Positions 46,251 to 56,220 of a stretch of DNA of 64,000 bases are shown in pieces. A model generated the notes under the pieces. It ran no database searches and was not told where the DNA came from. It worked only from the letters and a program-made list of their open reading frames with translations. The DNA is from Persicaria tinctoria (taxonomy: Eukaryota; Streptophyta; Magnoliopsida; Caryophyllales; Polygonaceae). The stretch is taken from NCBI GenBank assembly GCA_037127255.1, contig JBANSL010000003.1:19161314-19225313 (forward strand), written 5' to 3'. Positions within the stretch are counted from its first letter, which is position 1, and every line of letters begins with the position of its first letter. The position numbers were made by a program, and so were the translations under genes.

Positions 46251-48575
46251 TCATTTCCTTACGCTTATGTTGGCATCCACCGTTGCCAAAAATGGTCTTC
46301 CTAGAATAATTGGACAAGCAGGATCTTCTTGCATATCAACAATTAGGAAATCAGCAGGAACGAAGAATTTACCTACTTGTACTGGTACATTTTCCACCAT
46401 GCCTGTTGGAATGACCACTGTGTTGTTGGCCATGTATAGTCTAGCATCCACAGGCTCCAGGGCACCTATCTTAATCTTGGACCAAATCGTTAAAGGCATA
46501 ATACTAACATTGGCTCCAAGATCACATAGGGCATTAATTTTGTATGGACCAAATCCAATAGTTATAGCAAACTTACCTGGATCCGGCCTCTTCTCCAGTA
46601 TGTCCAGATGGCTGCACTCCTCTGTGATTTCTGCCATCGATTGCTTTTTGCTCAGAATCTCCTTCAGGAACTTGACGTAGGACGACATTTCATTGAGAGC
46701 TTCTGTGAAGGGGATGGTGACGTTCAGCTTCTGAAGCATCTTGATGAAGCGCTGAAACTTTTTCTCCGCTGGGTCCTTTAGAGATTTTGTGGGGAAAGGC
46801 AGCTTCTTTTTTTGATTCGGAGCCAGAACAGACGTCGGAGTTGCTGCAGATTTCTCGACCAGGGGCTCCTCGACATGGACAAGAGGCTTGTCGAGATCGA
46901 CTGGATTGGGCCCAAGCAAGTTGCTGTTCGGCGCAGACGAAGATTTTGGCAATTTCTCCTCGAGGTCGACGAGAGTCTTGTCGAGGTCGACCACGGTCTT
47001 GTCGAGATCGACTACGGATTTGTCGAGGTCGACTTGCTGATCTTCGTCGTTCTGCTGCTTTCCAACCTCTGGCTCTTGCAGTTGATGGCCGCTTCTGAGT
47101 TTTACAGCAGTGACGTGTCCAGTCTTTCCCTTAGGATTTGGTTCTGAAGATCCAGGGAGTGCTCCTGATTGTCTAGGGATTCCCGCTGCGAGCTGACCAA
47201 TCTGTGTATCAACTGTTTTCCGCCATGTATCAATTTCCCCAAGCCTAGAGTTGACACCTTGCATCTGAGTATAGACGGAGTTGAAAGATTGCCTAGTTTC
47301 TGAGTGGTTTCTCCGTATTTCTTCCAGGACCAGCTGTATATCATCCTTTTTCTGTTTCCTTTCTGGATGTCCTGGAGCTCTGTAGGGCGGGGGATTCCTA
47401 GGGACACCTTGGTTCCACTGTGGTTGCTGAAACCTTTGGTCCCCCATGTAGCGATTGGGTCCCCCTGCGTAAGCTGCATCCTCATGGTGCTCTGCCAATC
47501 TGACTTGCTCTGTGTGTGGGCACTCAGGAGTGGTGTGCCTTTGCGATCCGCATTCTATGCAAGGCTGGTTGACAGAGAGATATTTGACTTGCTTGATGAG
47601 CTTCCTATTCTGGTCTCTGTAGTATTGCTCCCTGACATCTGGATCGATCTCCTTTGATGGCTCATAGAGGGGCATGGATGGTGCTGGCCTGGCGTATGGG
47701 TTCTCTTCATAAGTTGCAGTAGACCCATACTTGTTGTCGTAGGTAGTGAGCTTCTCCAGCACTCCCCATGCGTCACTGGGCGGCATTGTCAGATACTCAT
47801 AGCGAGTATAATTGTTGATTCTGTCCTTAGTGACTTGATCCAGAGAGTTGAAGAAGATCTCCTGAATGATGTAGGGTGGATGTCCATGAGTAGGGCAAGA
47901 TCGCAACAGTTCCTTGTAGCGCTCCCATGCCCTTGCCAGCGGTTCCCCTTTCTGCTGTTTAAAGGCGGTGATTTTCCGGCGGAGATGTGCTGTTTTGGCA
48001 GGTGGGAAGAATTTGTTCAGAAACTCTTGCTCTACTTGGGCCCAGGTTGTGAGTGACCTTGCCTTCAGCCCTTCCAGCCATTTCAATGCAGGTCCAGCGA
48101 GCGACCAGCGAAAAGATTTCATCTTGACATATTCCAGAGTTGTACCTTCTACAAGAGTACGGCACATATCATGAAAGTTAGTAATATGTTCAAGAGGACA
48201 CTCATTAAATCTGCCGTAAAAGGCATTGTTTTTAAGCTCTATAAGAAATTGAGTGCGAATTGCAAAAGAGTTTTCAGGGATTAGAATCGCCGATTCAGGC
48301 ACGACGAGAGTTGGGTGCATGTAGTCCTCTGCCGTGGTTGGATATGGGGCAAGCTCAGCTTGTGCTTGTTCCCTTGCTGCTCTCTCAGCGGCGATAGCAG
48401 CATCTTTAGCGTTGATAGCGGCATCCCTTGCGGCTAGTTCCCTGGTAAGCCTAGCGATTAGCTGTTCCTGTGTTTCAGCGGCCGACATGATCCTTTTGAG
48501 TTTGGAGTGGATGTGTAGGTAGCGCTCCGGTTCGTCTAAGCTGTCAAACTCAGGTGTTTGACCAGAACGACGCAT
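46251..48575 (-). CDS. Athila-like gag-protease polyprotein
   Basis: 774 codons, intact. Residues about 115-250 form a Retrotrans_gag domain (FYGRFNECPLEHITNFHDMC, then LAGPALKWLEGL, TTWAQVEQEFLNKFFP, RRKITAFKQQKGEPLARAWE), which builds the virus-like particle. Near residue 342 is a zinc knuckle, CIECGSQRHTTPEC (CX2CX4HX4C), for RNA binding. Residues about 513-545 carry VDLDK repeats. Near residue 681 LCDLGANVSIMP is the aspartic protease active site (D-x-G form), followed by ILGRPFLAT. The N-terminal region holds an alanine-rich helix (INAKDAAIAAERAAREQAQ). The ATG at 48575 lies 65 bp from the primer site, which fits a gag start. Confidence 0.88.
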   Translation of the reverse strand: MRRSGQTPEFDSLDEPERYLHIHSKLKRIMSAAETQEQLIARLTRELAARDAAINAKDAAIAAERAAREQAQAELAPYPTTAEDYMHPTLVVPESAILIPENSFAIRTQFLIELKNNAFYGRFNECPLEHITNFHDMCRTLVEGTTLEYVKMKSFRWSLAGPALKWLEGLKARSLTTWAQVEQEFLNKFFPPAKTAHLRRKITAFKQQKGEPLARAWERYKELLRSCPTHGHPPYIIQEIFFNSLDQVTKDRINNYTRYEYLTMPPSDAWGVLEKLTTYDNKYGSTATYEENPYARPAPSMPLYEPSKEIDPDVREQYYRDQNRKLIKQVKYLSVNQPCIECGSQRHTTPECPHTEQVRLAEHHEDAAYAGGPNRYMGDQRFQQPQWNQGVPRNPPPYRAPGHPERKQKKDDIQLVLEEIRRNHSETRQSFNSVYTQMQGVNSRLGEIDTWRKTVDTQIGQLAAGIPRQSGALPGSSEPNPKGKTGHVTAVKLRSGHQLQEPEVGKQQNDEDQQVDLDKSVVDLDKTVVDLDKTLVDLEEKLPKSSSAPNSNLLGPNPVDLDKPLVHVEEPLVEKSAATPTSVLAPNQKKKLPFPTKSLKDPAEKKFQRFIKMLQKLNVTIPFTEALNEMSSYVKFLKEILSKKQSMAEITEECSHLDILEKRPDPGKFAITIGFGPYKINALCDLGANVSIMPLTIWSKIKIGALEPVDARLYMANNTVVIPTGMVENVPVQVGKFFVPADFLIVDMQEDPACPIILGRPFLATVDANISVRK

Positions 48576-48639
48576 ACACCCTGCAATCTAACTCAAAGAG
48601 ACAGTGAGAACTGACTACCTAAGGCGCGATTGATTGCTT

Positions 48640-48656
48640 CCCCGGCAACGGCGCCA
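48640..48656 (-). other. Primer binding site, tRNA-Asp type
   Basis: The minus strand reads TGGCGCCGTTGCCGGGG; the plus strand CCCCGGCAACGGCGCCA equals the 3' end of plant tRNA-Asp with CCA. It lies 4 bp from the LTR end. Athila elements use this primer, supporting the classification. Confidence 0.9.
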
Positions 48657-48660
48657 ATTT

Positions 48661-50835
48661 TGTTGTTGCAGGAGTGAATCGAGTATTGAAATAAATGTAA
48701 AATATAGATCAGACTGACTTCCCTGTCTCAGCAAATAAATACAAGACTTCCTCCCGTTGTAGTAAGAGAAAATCAGGATCGAATCCACGAGGAAGCACGT
48801 CAGCAATTCTCAGGTAGCTATCAGATTCTTACAGCAGCAGCAGAAAAGCAGAAACAAACACAGAAGCAGAAAAGACAAATAACCCGGCAAGGGCAACTGA
48901 AATAAAAGCAAAGAACAAACTAAAGACAGAAATAAAAGCAAAGCAACAAACGGAAAAAAACAAAGCAAAAAGTCGTACTCGATCTCGACCACAAGCTTGT
49001 CGAGATCGACAAGAGCAACTCGACACAGAGAACAGAAAGTGAAAAATCGACAAAAGAAAACAGAAAACCAACTCGACTAAGACAAACCCAACTTGAGATC
49101 GACAAGCACAGTACTCGAGATCGACAAAAAAACTGGTCTATGTCGACAACAACAGAAACTTAAAACTTTGCAGAATTGAAGACAGAATGCAGAAATTTAA
49201 CGAAGTGAATCAATATATTAAAAGACCTCCAAGGCCAGGGTTTCAACACCACAACGATAACCATGCAAAACAACACATAAAGGCATAAAAGATCATGCTT
49301 TCCATCAAATAACTTTCGTCATTAACAAATAGGCAAATAGAGGCTTTCGCATAAACCCTAATTGTTACTAACCCTTTTTCACATAATTAATCCAAGTTGC
49401 ATTAAGATCACTTTCGCTTCAATAATACAAACAAGGATCACCTTCAACTTTCGCAAAAGAATCATGCTCATAGGGATAGAAGATGAATCGCACAAAAGAT
49501 CTGACCTTTATCGCATCGCCTCACATGGCCACCGTCGGGCTCACCCCAGCCCCAGAAGTGGGTGGACTACTCACGCCTCATCGCAATAACAGACATTGAA
49601 TGAAAAGAAATAACTTGCATAAAACTATATTCAAAAAGCCTTTACAATTCCGGCAATCAACTTTCGCAGAAAGCCAAAACCCTAAAAACCTTAGAACCCC
49701 TAAACTGTATCTCTGAATGGAACTACTTGTCTCTGACTGAAATTGAATCGGAATGATTGAAAAACCAGCCCCTAGGGCCTTATTTATAGCCTTCATTCCC
49801 TAGCTATTCTAGGAAAGAAGATATCTATCTATATCTAAATTTATATCTAAAACTTGAAAGGATAAATAAATTTTTTATGGAAATAAAGCTAAAAGGGAAA
49901 GATAAAACTAAATAGGGTAACATGTCTTCATCTTGATAGATCTTGTCTCTTTGGATAGAACTTGATGTAATCGGGATAGAATCTTCCGCCTTCGCGACCA
50001 AGGAAAGCCAAGTCTACTCGGACAGTTCATCGACGACACGTTTCTGGGCACTGCTCTAGTCGACCTCGACAAGGCTTGGTCGACTTCGAGTAGGATTCGT
50101 CGTCTGGTGCTTGATGTGGCTCGTCATGGCTTCCTGGGCTCCTCGACCTCGAGTTGGTCTCGTCGACTTTGACAAGGGCTAGGGCCATCGACTAAACCTC
50201 CTCGGGTTGCTCAGACATGGCTCAGGGCGGCTCGTCGATCTCGACAAGGGTTACTCGAGATCGAGTAGAGGTGGCTCGGCCTCTCGTCCTCGGTTTGGTG
50301 TGCTCGACCGGCTCGGACAAGGACTCAGGCGCTCGTCGACTTCGACAAGCCCTAGTCGACTTCGAGTACGGTGGCTCGCCGACTAGGGTTTCTCGAGCAG
50401 CTCTCCTCGAGGGACTCCGGATCTGGTGCTGTGGCTTCGTCGACCTCGAGTAACGGTTCTCGAGATCGAGTTGGCTTCGGAGCTCGGGGAGCTTGGTTCT
50501 CGATCATCGCTTTGTCGACTAGGCTGTGCCCGGACATGCTCGTCTAGGTCGAGTAGGCTTACTCGAGATCGAGTAGCCTCGACTCTCAGACTTGTGCGCT
50601 GCTTTGACCTTGGACTTCTGTAGTGGTTTTCCGAGCATTTCCGACCTTTTGTAGAATTGCTGTAAATGCCTCGATTTCTGCGATTTAAACAGAAACTGGT
50701 GTAGATTCCATAATTTTGGCAAATAAACATAAACTACACAGATTCTGTACTATCTTAACCCAAATGCATGAAATGTATACATAAATCGATATAAAAGTTA
50801 CTGTAAAACATGGCAGATTCCGCTTACAACAAACA
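48661..50835 (-). repeat. 5' LTR of the Athila-like element (right copy)
   Basis: Nearly identical to 41476-43650. Differences seen include C/G at 41514 against 48699, G/A at the GACGCG/GACACG word, and TTAGTCGAG/TTACTCGAG near 50253. It has the same dense TCGA-word islands. Upstream (50836-51145) it is followed, unexpectedly, by a copy of the PPT-flanking internal DNA rather than by unique target sequence. Confidence 0.75.
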
Positions 50836-51145
50836 CCCCATACTTAAGCTTGCTTGTCCTCAAGCAATACTTTTAATTGTCATTCAGGGGAAGTAATAAA
50901 AACTCTCAACATCTTAGATTCATTCTTATATGTCCATGCAATCAATTGTCATCCTCGAAAAGGTACTAGTGTCACAGATCCATGCATGTGCAAATATGTA
51001 AAAGCAACATCTACTCATAAAAGGAGGGTTATGCACAAATAATTTTTGTGTGACAAAGCATCGATAATCAAGAAGACTTTAATTTAAGCTCCTGAAGGAG
51101 TAGATTGGTAAAAGGCTAAAAGGTGGGCAATTTTTGGCAATGTGG

Positions 51146-51505
51146 GAATGTATCCATGTCAGCATTGTATATTACTTGGAACATATGGGAATGTATCCAT
51201 GTCAGCATTGCCCACAATGCCGACATGTTTTTAGGTATACTATAAAAAAAAGTAATTTTTGGCAATGCTGAAACAAAGTGCATTCAATATTTTTGAAACA
51301 TATGGGAATGTATCCATGTCAGCATTGCCCACAATGCCGACATGTTTTTAGGTATACTATAAAAAAAAAAGTAATTTCTAAACATATCAGGTTTATTGTA
51401 TGCAATGTATATTACTTGGAAGTTCTAAGTTCTTGTATCTTAGAAGTCTACGATATAAAGCCAGCCGGTCTGAGCAATGCTGACACCGTCATCTTGAGTA
51501 CCTAA
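51146..51505 (-). repeat. MULE-1 tract with 117-bp tandem duplication
   Basis: ACATATGGGAATGTATCC begins two copies at 51181 and 51298, each holding CATGTCAGCATTG-CCCA-CAATGCCGACATG, a 13-bp-arm inverted repeat built from the TGTCAGC word. A partial third copy abuts the Athila-like boundary. No coding role is apparent. Confidence 0.7.
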
Positions 51506-52296
51506 GTCTCCTCTTTAGCTCACACGCAGACACCTTTCTCTTAGATGGAGGTCTTCCTGGTCTCCTCCTAACAACAGGAGGGTAACACTTTATAGATCTC
51601 ATTGCTTCAGGCACACCTGGTTCATCGCTTGTCAGCACTGGGTATATTGTTTCTTAATATGCCAATTTCCAAGCATCAGTTGTGTAAAATCTGGCAACAA
51701 AGTCTGATACATTTGCCTTAATTTTTATGATGGCTGAAAGAGCATAAACACATGAGATCTTCTCTTTATCGAAAAACTTGCAAGTGCATGTATTTGCTGA
51801 CAGGTCTACCATTGCATGAGACCCTTGCCCTTTTACTTCAAATTTATATTCATCCAACCTCTGAACATTGTATGATCCAGCTTCATCTTGTAGGTTCCTA
51901 ATCAGATCAAGTATTGCTGGTGGCAACCTGTCCTCATGTTTGGATGCCTTTTCTCTACGCTCTTGGAACCATGTTGCGAGTTTTTCTCTAGCAAAATTCA
52001 ACAGTGCAACAACAGGATAATTCTTCTTCCCTTTGAAAATGGCATTTATACTTTCTGCATTATTTCGACATCTTGGGGCAGCTTTCCTTTATGCGGTCAA
52101 AATATTTGTCGAAATCCCCAGTAGTATAACTATCTGCTGCTTTCTTGAACCAATTTTCCAAGTATCTTTTCTTGAAGCTGCTTCTAATGTTTTTTTCCAA
52201 GTGCCATCTACATATGTAGTGATGTGCACTGGGGTAAACCAGGTCAATTGCTCTTGAAATGCTTCTAATGTTTTTTTCTGTCCTCATTTTATCCAT
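51506..52296 (-). pseudogene. mudrA-like transposase, C-terminal part
   Basis: Minus strand: MDKMRTEKNIRSISRAIDLV, then YPSAHHYICRWHLEKNIRS and NWFKKAADSYTTGDFDKYFD from the end of the MULE transposase domain; FAREKLATWFQERREKASKH; then a SWIM zinc-finger region with DLSANTCTCKFFDKEKISCV; and after a TAA the tail YPPVVRRRPGRPPSKRK typical of mudrA. SWIM has the form CxCx(n)CxH; here the final histidine position reads tyrosine. The catalytic core with the first two DDE residues is missing. The protein cannot cut DNA. Confidence 0.85.
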
Positions 52297-52400
52297 TATC
52301 TGCTTTGGATTGTACCCGCTGTTGACACTGTAATTAGGTATACATTAGAATGAATAATGTGATACTTGAATTGAGAGTTATTTTGATGACATACACAACC

Positions 52401-53291
52401 TTACATTGGCTGGATGATGCTTGCTGTCACTGAGGAAGGTGCTTTCCTGCAATTTTTTGTTCTCACATCCCATGTGCATGTGTGCACATTATTGTACGTT
52501 GACACCTCATAGAAAGTGTGAGAAATAGTATTTACGTGTAACTTCCATCTGCAGCTATTATCCACGCAGTGCGCCCTAAAATATTTGGGTTCTGATCTTT
52601 TTACTCGATACCCAAATAACTCTGTCACTGATAATATACGTAAAGCATCTTTTATTTCTTGCTTTGATTCAAAGATTCTCCCAATGTACATTATGTTGGA
52701 TGGGGTATTATTGAAACTACTCATGCTAGAGCTGTCATCCTTGTAATCTTCTAGTGTTTTATCTCTACTGCGCATTGAATAATGCAGGCTTCTCCAGGTG
52801 TCAACGTCATAATCAATGTCATTATCATCATCCATATCATCATACATATCATTTGACGCCACAGTCTGCATTTGAGTGTCAACAATCAATTGACTTTCGT
52901 CCATGACATACTCAATCAATCCAACTGATTTCCTACTCTCCCTGTCATCTCTGTCAACAATTGTAGGTGGTTGTGCATGTACGCTGACACAAAACTCAAC
53001 AACAAAGTTTACACCATCTAGTGCTGATATATTGAGGAATTCTTTCAAATTAGCGTCACAATCAACTGTAAGTGGGGCTTTTAGCATTTTGTATGGGTGC
53101 AAATGACTAAATTGCAAATCAAGCACATTGTCTACATTGAATCCAGTGCACACCTTTCTCTTCAAGTTGTGTAGTGTGGTTGAATCATATAACATAAACA
53201 CTTTTGATGTTGTATTTCCAACGAATTCCAGGCATGTGTCAGCAAATACCCATGATCCACCAAATACTACTGTAATCACACGAGGTTCCAT
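52401..53291 (-). pseudogene. mudrA-like transposase, N-terminal part
   Basis: A 296-codon frame, start MEPRVITVVFGGSWVFADTC. Residues 1-100 resemble the plant MuDR N-terminal region. An acidic patch follows (YDDMDDDNDIDYDVDTW). Residues about 205-290 are the MuDR DNA-binding zinc region: GRIFESKQEIKDALRILSVT, then YFRAHCVDNSCRWKLHVNTI and NNVHTCTWDVRTKNCRKAPS with C-C-H-C ligands. It ends TASIIQPM, where the transposase core should start; 52297-52400 looks like a decayed intron or deletion junction. Start chosen as the first ATG, with an upstream leader region to 53940. Confidence 0.85.
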
Positions 53292-53929
53292 TTATGTTTG
53301 ACCTATCAATTAATTACAGACAATATGCAAACAAGTACAATGAGTTACTTCTGATTCCGTGTTAGCATGATAGATCTAAGTTAGATACATTTTATTTATT
53401 TAAGAAATCTCATATAGTGTCAGCATTATACAACGAATCCAGAAATTAAACAGATCTATGTAGAACAAATCATATAATGGTTTCCTTTCGATTCATTCAA
53501 GCACAACAGTTCGAATTCATTGAACAGATAGATTTATAACATTGCATAGACTAATTAAGATTGAACTTTCGTTATGTTGACAGATCGAGTATCTATTAAC
53601 GAAGCAGATCGATGAAGAACTTGAAATTCTATATATTGTCAACGGTTTACTCTGATTTATATTCAAACAAAAAAAAACGAAGTCGTAATTACACGATCTA
53701 CACTAAACGAGTTCAGCAATTAGATATAAAACGATATTTACACATGAATTCAGGTTTTTTTCACAGATCTACGAACGACATTCAATCAACTATACAAAAG
53801 CTAACATAAAAACTACAATTCAGTAATGTTTAGATATTAGAAGAGTATAGTATAGAGATTCAGGAGGAGATCGGCGATTCATATATACCTACGATGATCA
53901 AAATCAAATCTGTGATTTCGTGTCAGCGC
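53292..53929 (-). other. Leader of the MULE-1 transposase gene
   Basis: Non-coding AT-rich DNA between the mudrA-like start and the terminal repeat. It contains scattered TGTCAGC-type words (53420, 53577, 53917) and presumably the transposase promoter; no TATA box can be assigned with confidence. Confidence 0.5.
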
Positions 53930-54051
53930 TAGCGAATAAGGAGAGATCGGCGTCGCGCGTGTTGAGTGTGTTGTATACTTTGTTAATTTTTCTCCAACTT
54001 TGTATATTTTCCTAATTCGACACCTTATTTGTATAGTTTGCAAACCATCCC
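53930..54051 (-). repeat. Right terminal repeat of MULE-1
   Basis: Minus strand starts GGGATGGTTTGCAAACTATA and continues with AATTAGGAAAATATACAAAG and AAAAATTAACAAAGTATACA. It aligns over about 75 bp with the left end of MULE-2 (GAGACGGTTTG... ATTAGGAAAATATATAAG... AAAAATTAGAAAACTATACA). This alignment defines the terminus. Confidence 0.75.
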
Positions 54052-54369
54052 TTAATTATACTTGTAACAGCCACTGAAAAGCTGGTATTTAATTTCTTTA
54101 ATTGTTGGTGCTTAACGGCCCATATAATCACTTAATTGGACATTTGTCCAAGCATGAGATAATTAAACTATACACGTATACTAAATTAGTGTGTAATTGT
54201 TAATTATATTATGGGGGTGATTATAAAGTGTATATAGCTGGCATACATATAATGGTAAATGGTCTGGAATTCTGGATTACTCGGATGATTTCGGGGTATG
54301 GGGTACGTGCTTAGTTTGGATTGGACGCACAAAGATGGAATCTTTTCAATCTAAACTTGAGCACGTATG

Positions 54370-55710
54370 TTTTTTTTTTTTTTTTTTTTTTTTTGATAAG
54401 GAAATAATTCGAGGCCGGACAAGCCCGGACCTCGAGAGGCCGACAAAGGCGGCAGACGGCAAGCCGTCTAAACATACAACAACGAAAAAGAAAATATAAC
54501 ATACAATACATCAAGAAAGCACCCAAAGTAACCCCGGAAAAAACCCAAGACCTAAGCAAACTAGCGAACACAACAACGAGAGGAAAGAAGTCGTCGCGGA
54601 GAAGTGGATAGCGAGCGCATGGGACAGCTCTAGCTGACACGATGTCTCGCCGCCGGAAAGACGGAAAGCAGAAATCCTCGTAAGGCAAAGGCGACACCTG
54701 GGGAAGTGTGGATCACACGACGTTCCCCCCACCTGGATGAGGGATCTTCGGAGACCACAAACACCACCAACACGATCACGTCGATCAACCAGGGCCGCAT
54801 AACTGCTCCTCAACCGAAACTAACCACGAACCAACAGACGGACACCAAATCACGCGAGAAAATGTAGCACAACCGCAAGGAGGACATAGAGCGCGGGAAG
54901 AATCCGGAATCAATTAATACGGTTAGATATAACTCTTTTATTTAAATATTACTTCTATAAAACCCACCCATCGGGCCAACTTTGGGCCCAAGGCAAAACC
55001 TTGGGCCCAAAGAATCAAATTCGGGCCCAATGAACAAGAAACAAAAGAAGCGTGGATGACAGCTTCAAAGAGATGGATTAGTCCGCAATTTCCGGCGGCC
55101 GACGACCACCACCCACGAAAGGGAAGAGGGGGCAAGACACCGGAAACGGAGGGAGCAAACGCCGGCGCCGCCGACAACGACAACTGAACGGAGTCAGTGA
55201 CTTACGCCTCCCCAAGCCGAAACGAAGAGCGCGGCGAGAGATGAGACCAGAAGCGCCGATTCGGCGTCGGGGAAACCAGATCCACCACACCCAGGGTGAA
55301 CGGACGCCGAGGAGGGTGAATAGGAGTAGGTGCGGGCGAGGGTAACGGGACCCGGAGACACCCGTGAGGGCGGGGGAAGGAGATCTCACGAACCGACGGG
55401 AGAGACCAATCGGAAGGCGAGATAGAGAGATCGGAGTACAAAAAACTCCAAACCCAACCAAACTCAGTCCGGTAGAGCCACAAAGAAGCCGATATGCAGA
55501 GGTAGAGTCGAAATAGGGCAAGAAATCAAAAAGCCCCAAATCGAATGTATGGACGCGGGGTTCGACACGATCGAGAACAAGGGCGCGGTGGTGGACGAAA
55601 TCGATGATTGAGATTCGGATTAGGGGTATCCACCACCACAAAGGCGGAGAACACCACAACCGTAGACTAATGCGATGGTGGTAGCGGTGGCCGAAGCCAA
55701 AATTGCTCAC
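54370..55710 (-). mobile_element. Poly(A)-tailed retroelement, minus strand
   Basis: A run of 25 T (54370-54394) is followed by GATAAGGAAATAATTCGAGG, i.e. on the minus strand TTATTTCCTTATC then poly(A). That is a typical plant LINE 3' end. The upstream minus-strand DNA (to about 55.7 kb) is GC-rich with overlapping frames of 93-210 codons, but none shows endonuclease or RT motifs, so it may be an internally deleted L1-type element or a retroposed transcript. No target duplication was found. Confidence 0.5.
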
Positions 55711-56094
55711 GCCGAGAGGCGGGTCGGTGGCTCCCGAAGGAGATTTAGGGGCTCCCGGAGGAGATTTAGGGCTCCTGAAGGAGGGGTTTGGTACTCCAAT
55801 CGAAGCAACCGATCGAAGAATAACAGCTATAGTGATGGACGGTTGGTGTGGCGATGGTGTTCCAACCCCGACTGGATAAAGAAACTTTCGGCATTAATGT
55901 TCTAAAAAACGCTTGACGAGTACTTGACGACAGGGTAGGGTCAAGGGTCTAGGCGGGGTGCAGACGAAGTCTAAACGGAGTTCATGTCGGGTCAATGCAG
56001 TCTAGACGGATTTTAACGACCTTAACAGCCTTGGTTGCGGGGCGAGTTTAAGGGTTTAGTCGGGGGTCTTGAAGGGTTTTTTTTAAAACAGTGC

Positions 56095-56220
56095 TCTCTC
56101 CATTAATTAAAACTTGACGTTTTACTATTCATGCACGTTTTGTGATGTGTTAAAAACTATATAAAATATTAACTTTTTAATTTTTTTTAAAATAATTTCA
56201 TACTTATTAACAGAGGGAGT
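56095..56220. mobile_element. Small Stowaway-like MITE
   Basis: CTCTCTCCATTAATTAAAAC ... TTATTAACAGAGGGAGTA form imperfect inverted ends, and the inner word ACTTGACGTTTTACTATTCA is shared with the MITE at 58850-59070. Confidence 0.6.

Larger units (their letters stand above)
41476..51145 (-). mobile_element. Young Athila-like Ty3/gypsy element lacking RT
   Basis: Direct repeats of 2485 bp (41476-43960 and 48661-51145) flank gag-protease and integrase-tail coding DNA on the minus strand. A tRNA-Asp primer site lies next to the right LTR, a feature of Athila elements. I count about nine differences between the repeats, so the insertion is recent. RT, RNase H and the integrase core are absent, so it is non-autonomous. 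It inserted between the two convergent genes of MULE-1. No clean 5-bp target duplication is found: GGATT precedes 41476, but the right boundary is unclear. Confidence 0.88.
16546..54051. mobile_element. MULE-1: Mutator-like element split by nested insertions
   Basis: The surviving parts are 16546-17794, 39537-41475 and 51146-54051, about 6 kb when joined. They hold a DUF1985-like gene (plus strand), a mudrA-like transposase (minus strand, convergent) and one terminal repeat at 53930-54051. The right terminus reads, on the minus strand, GGGATGGTTTGCAAACTATA, and aligns well with the ends of MULE-2. The left terminus is not visible and was probably lost where the LINE/gypsy debris begins. The three parts also share a dense GCTGACA/TGTCAGC motif absent at that density from the inserted elements. 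Confidence 0.7.

Noticed and set aside
54311..55710. Overlapping minus-strand frames as LINE ORF1 or ORF2
   Set aside because: No RNA-binding, endonuclease or RT motif could be recognised.
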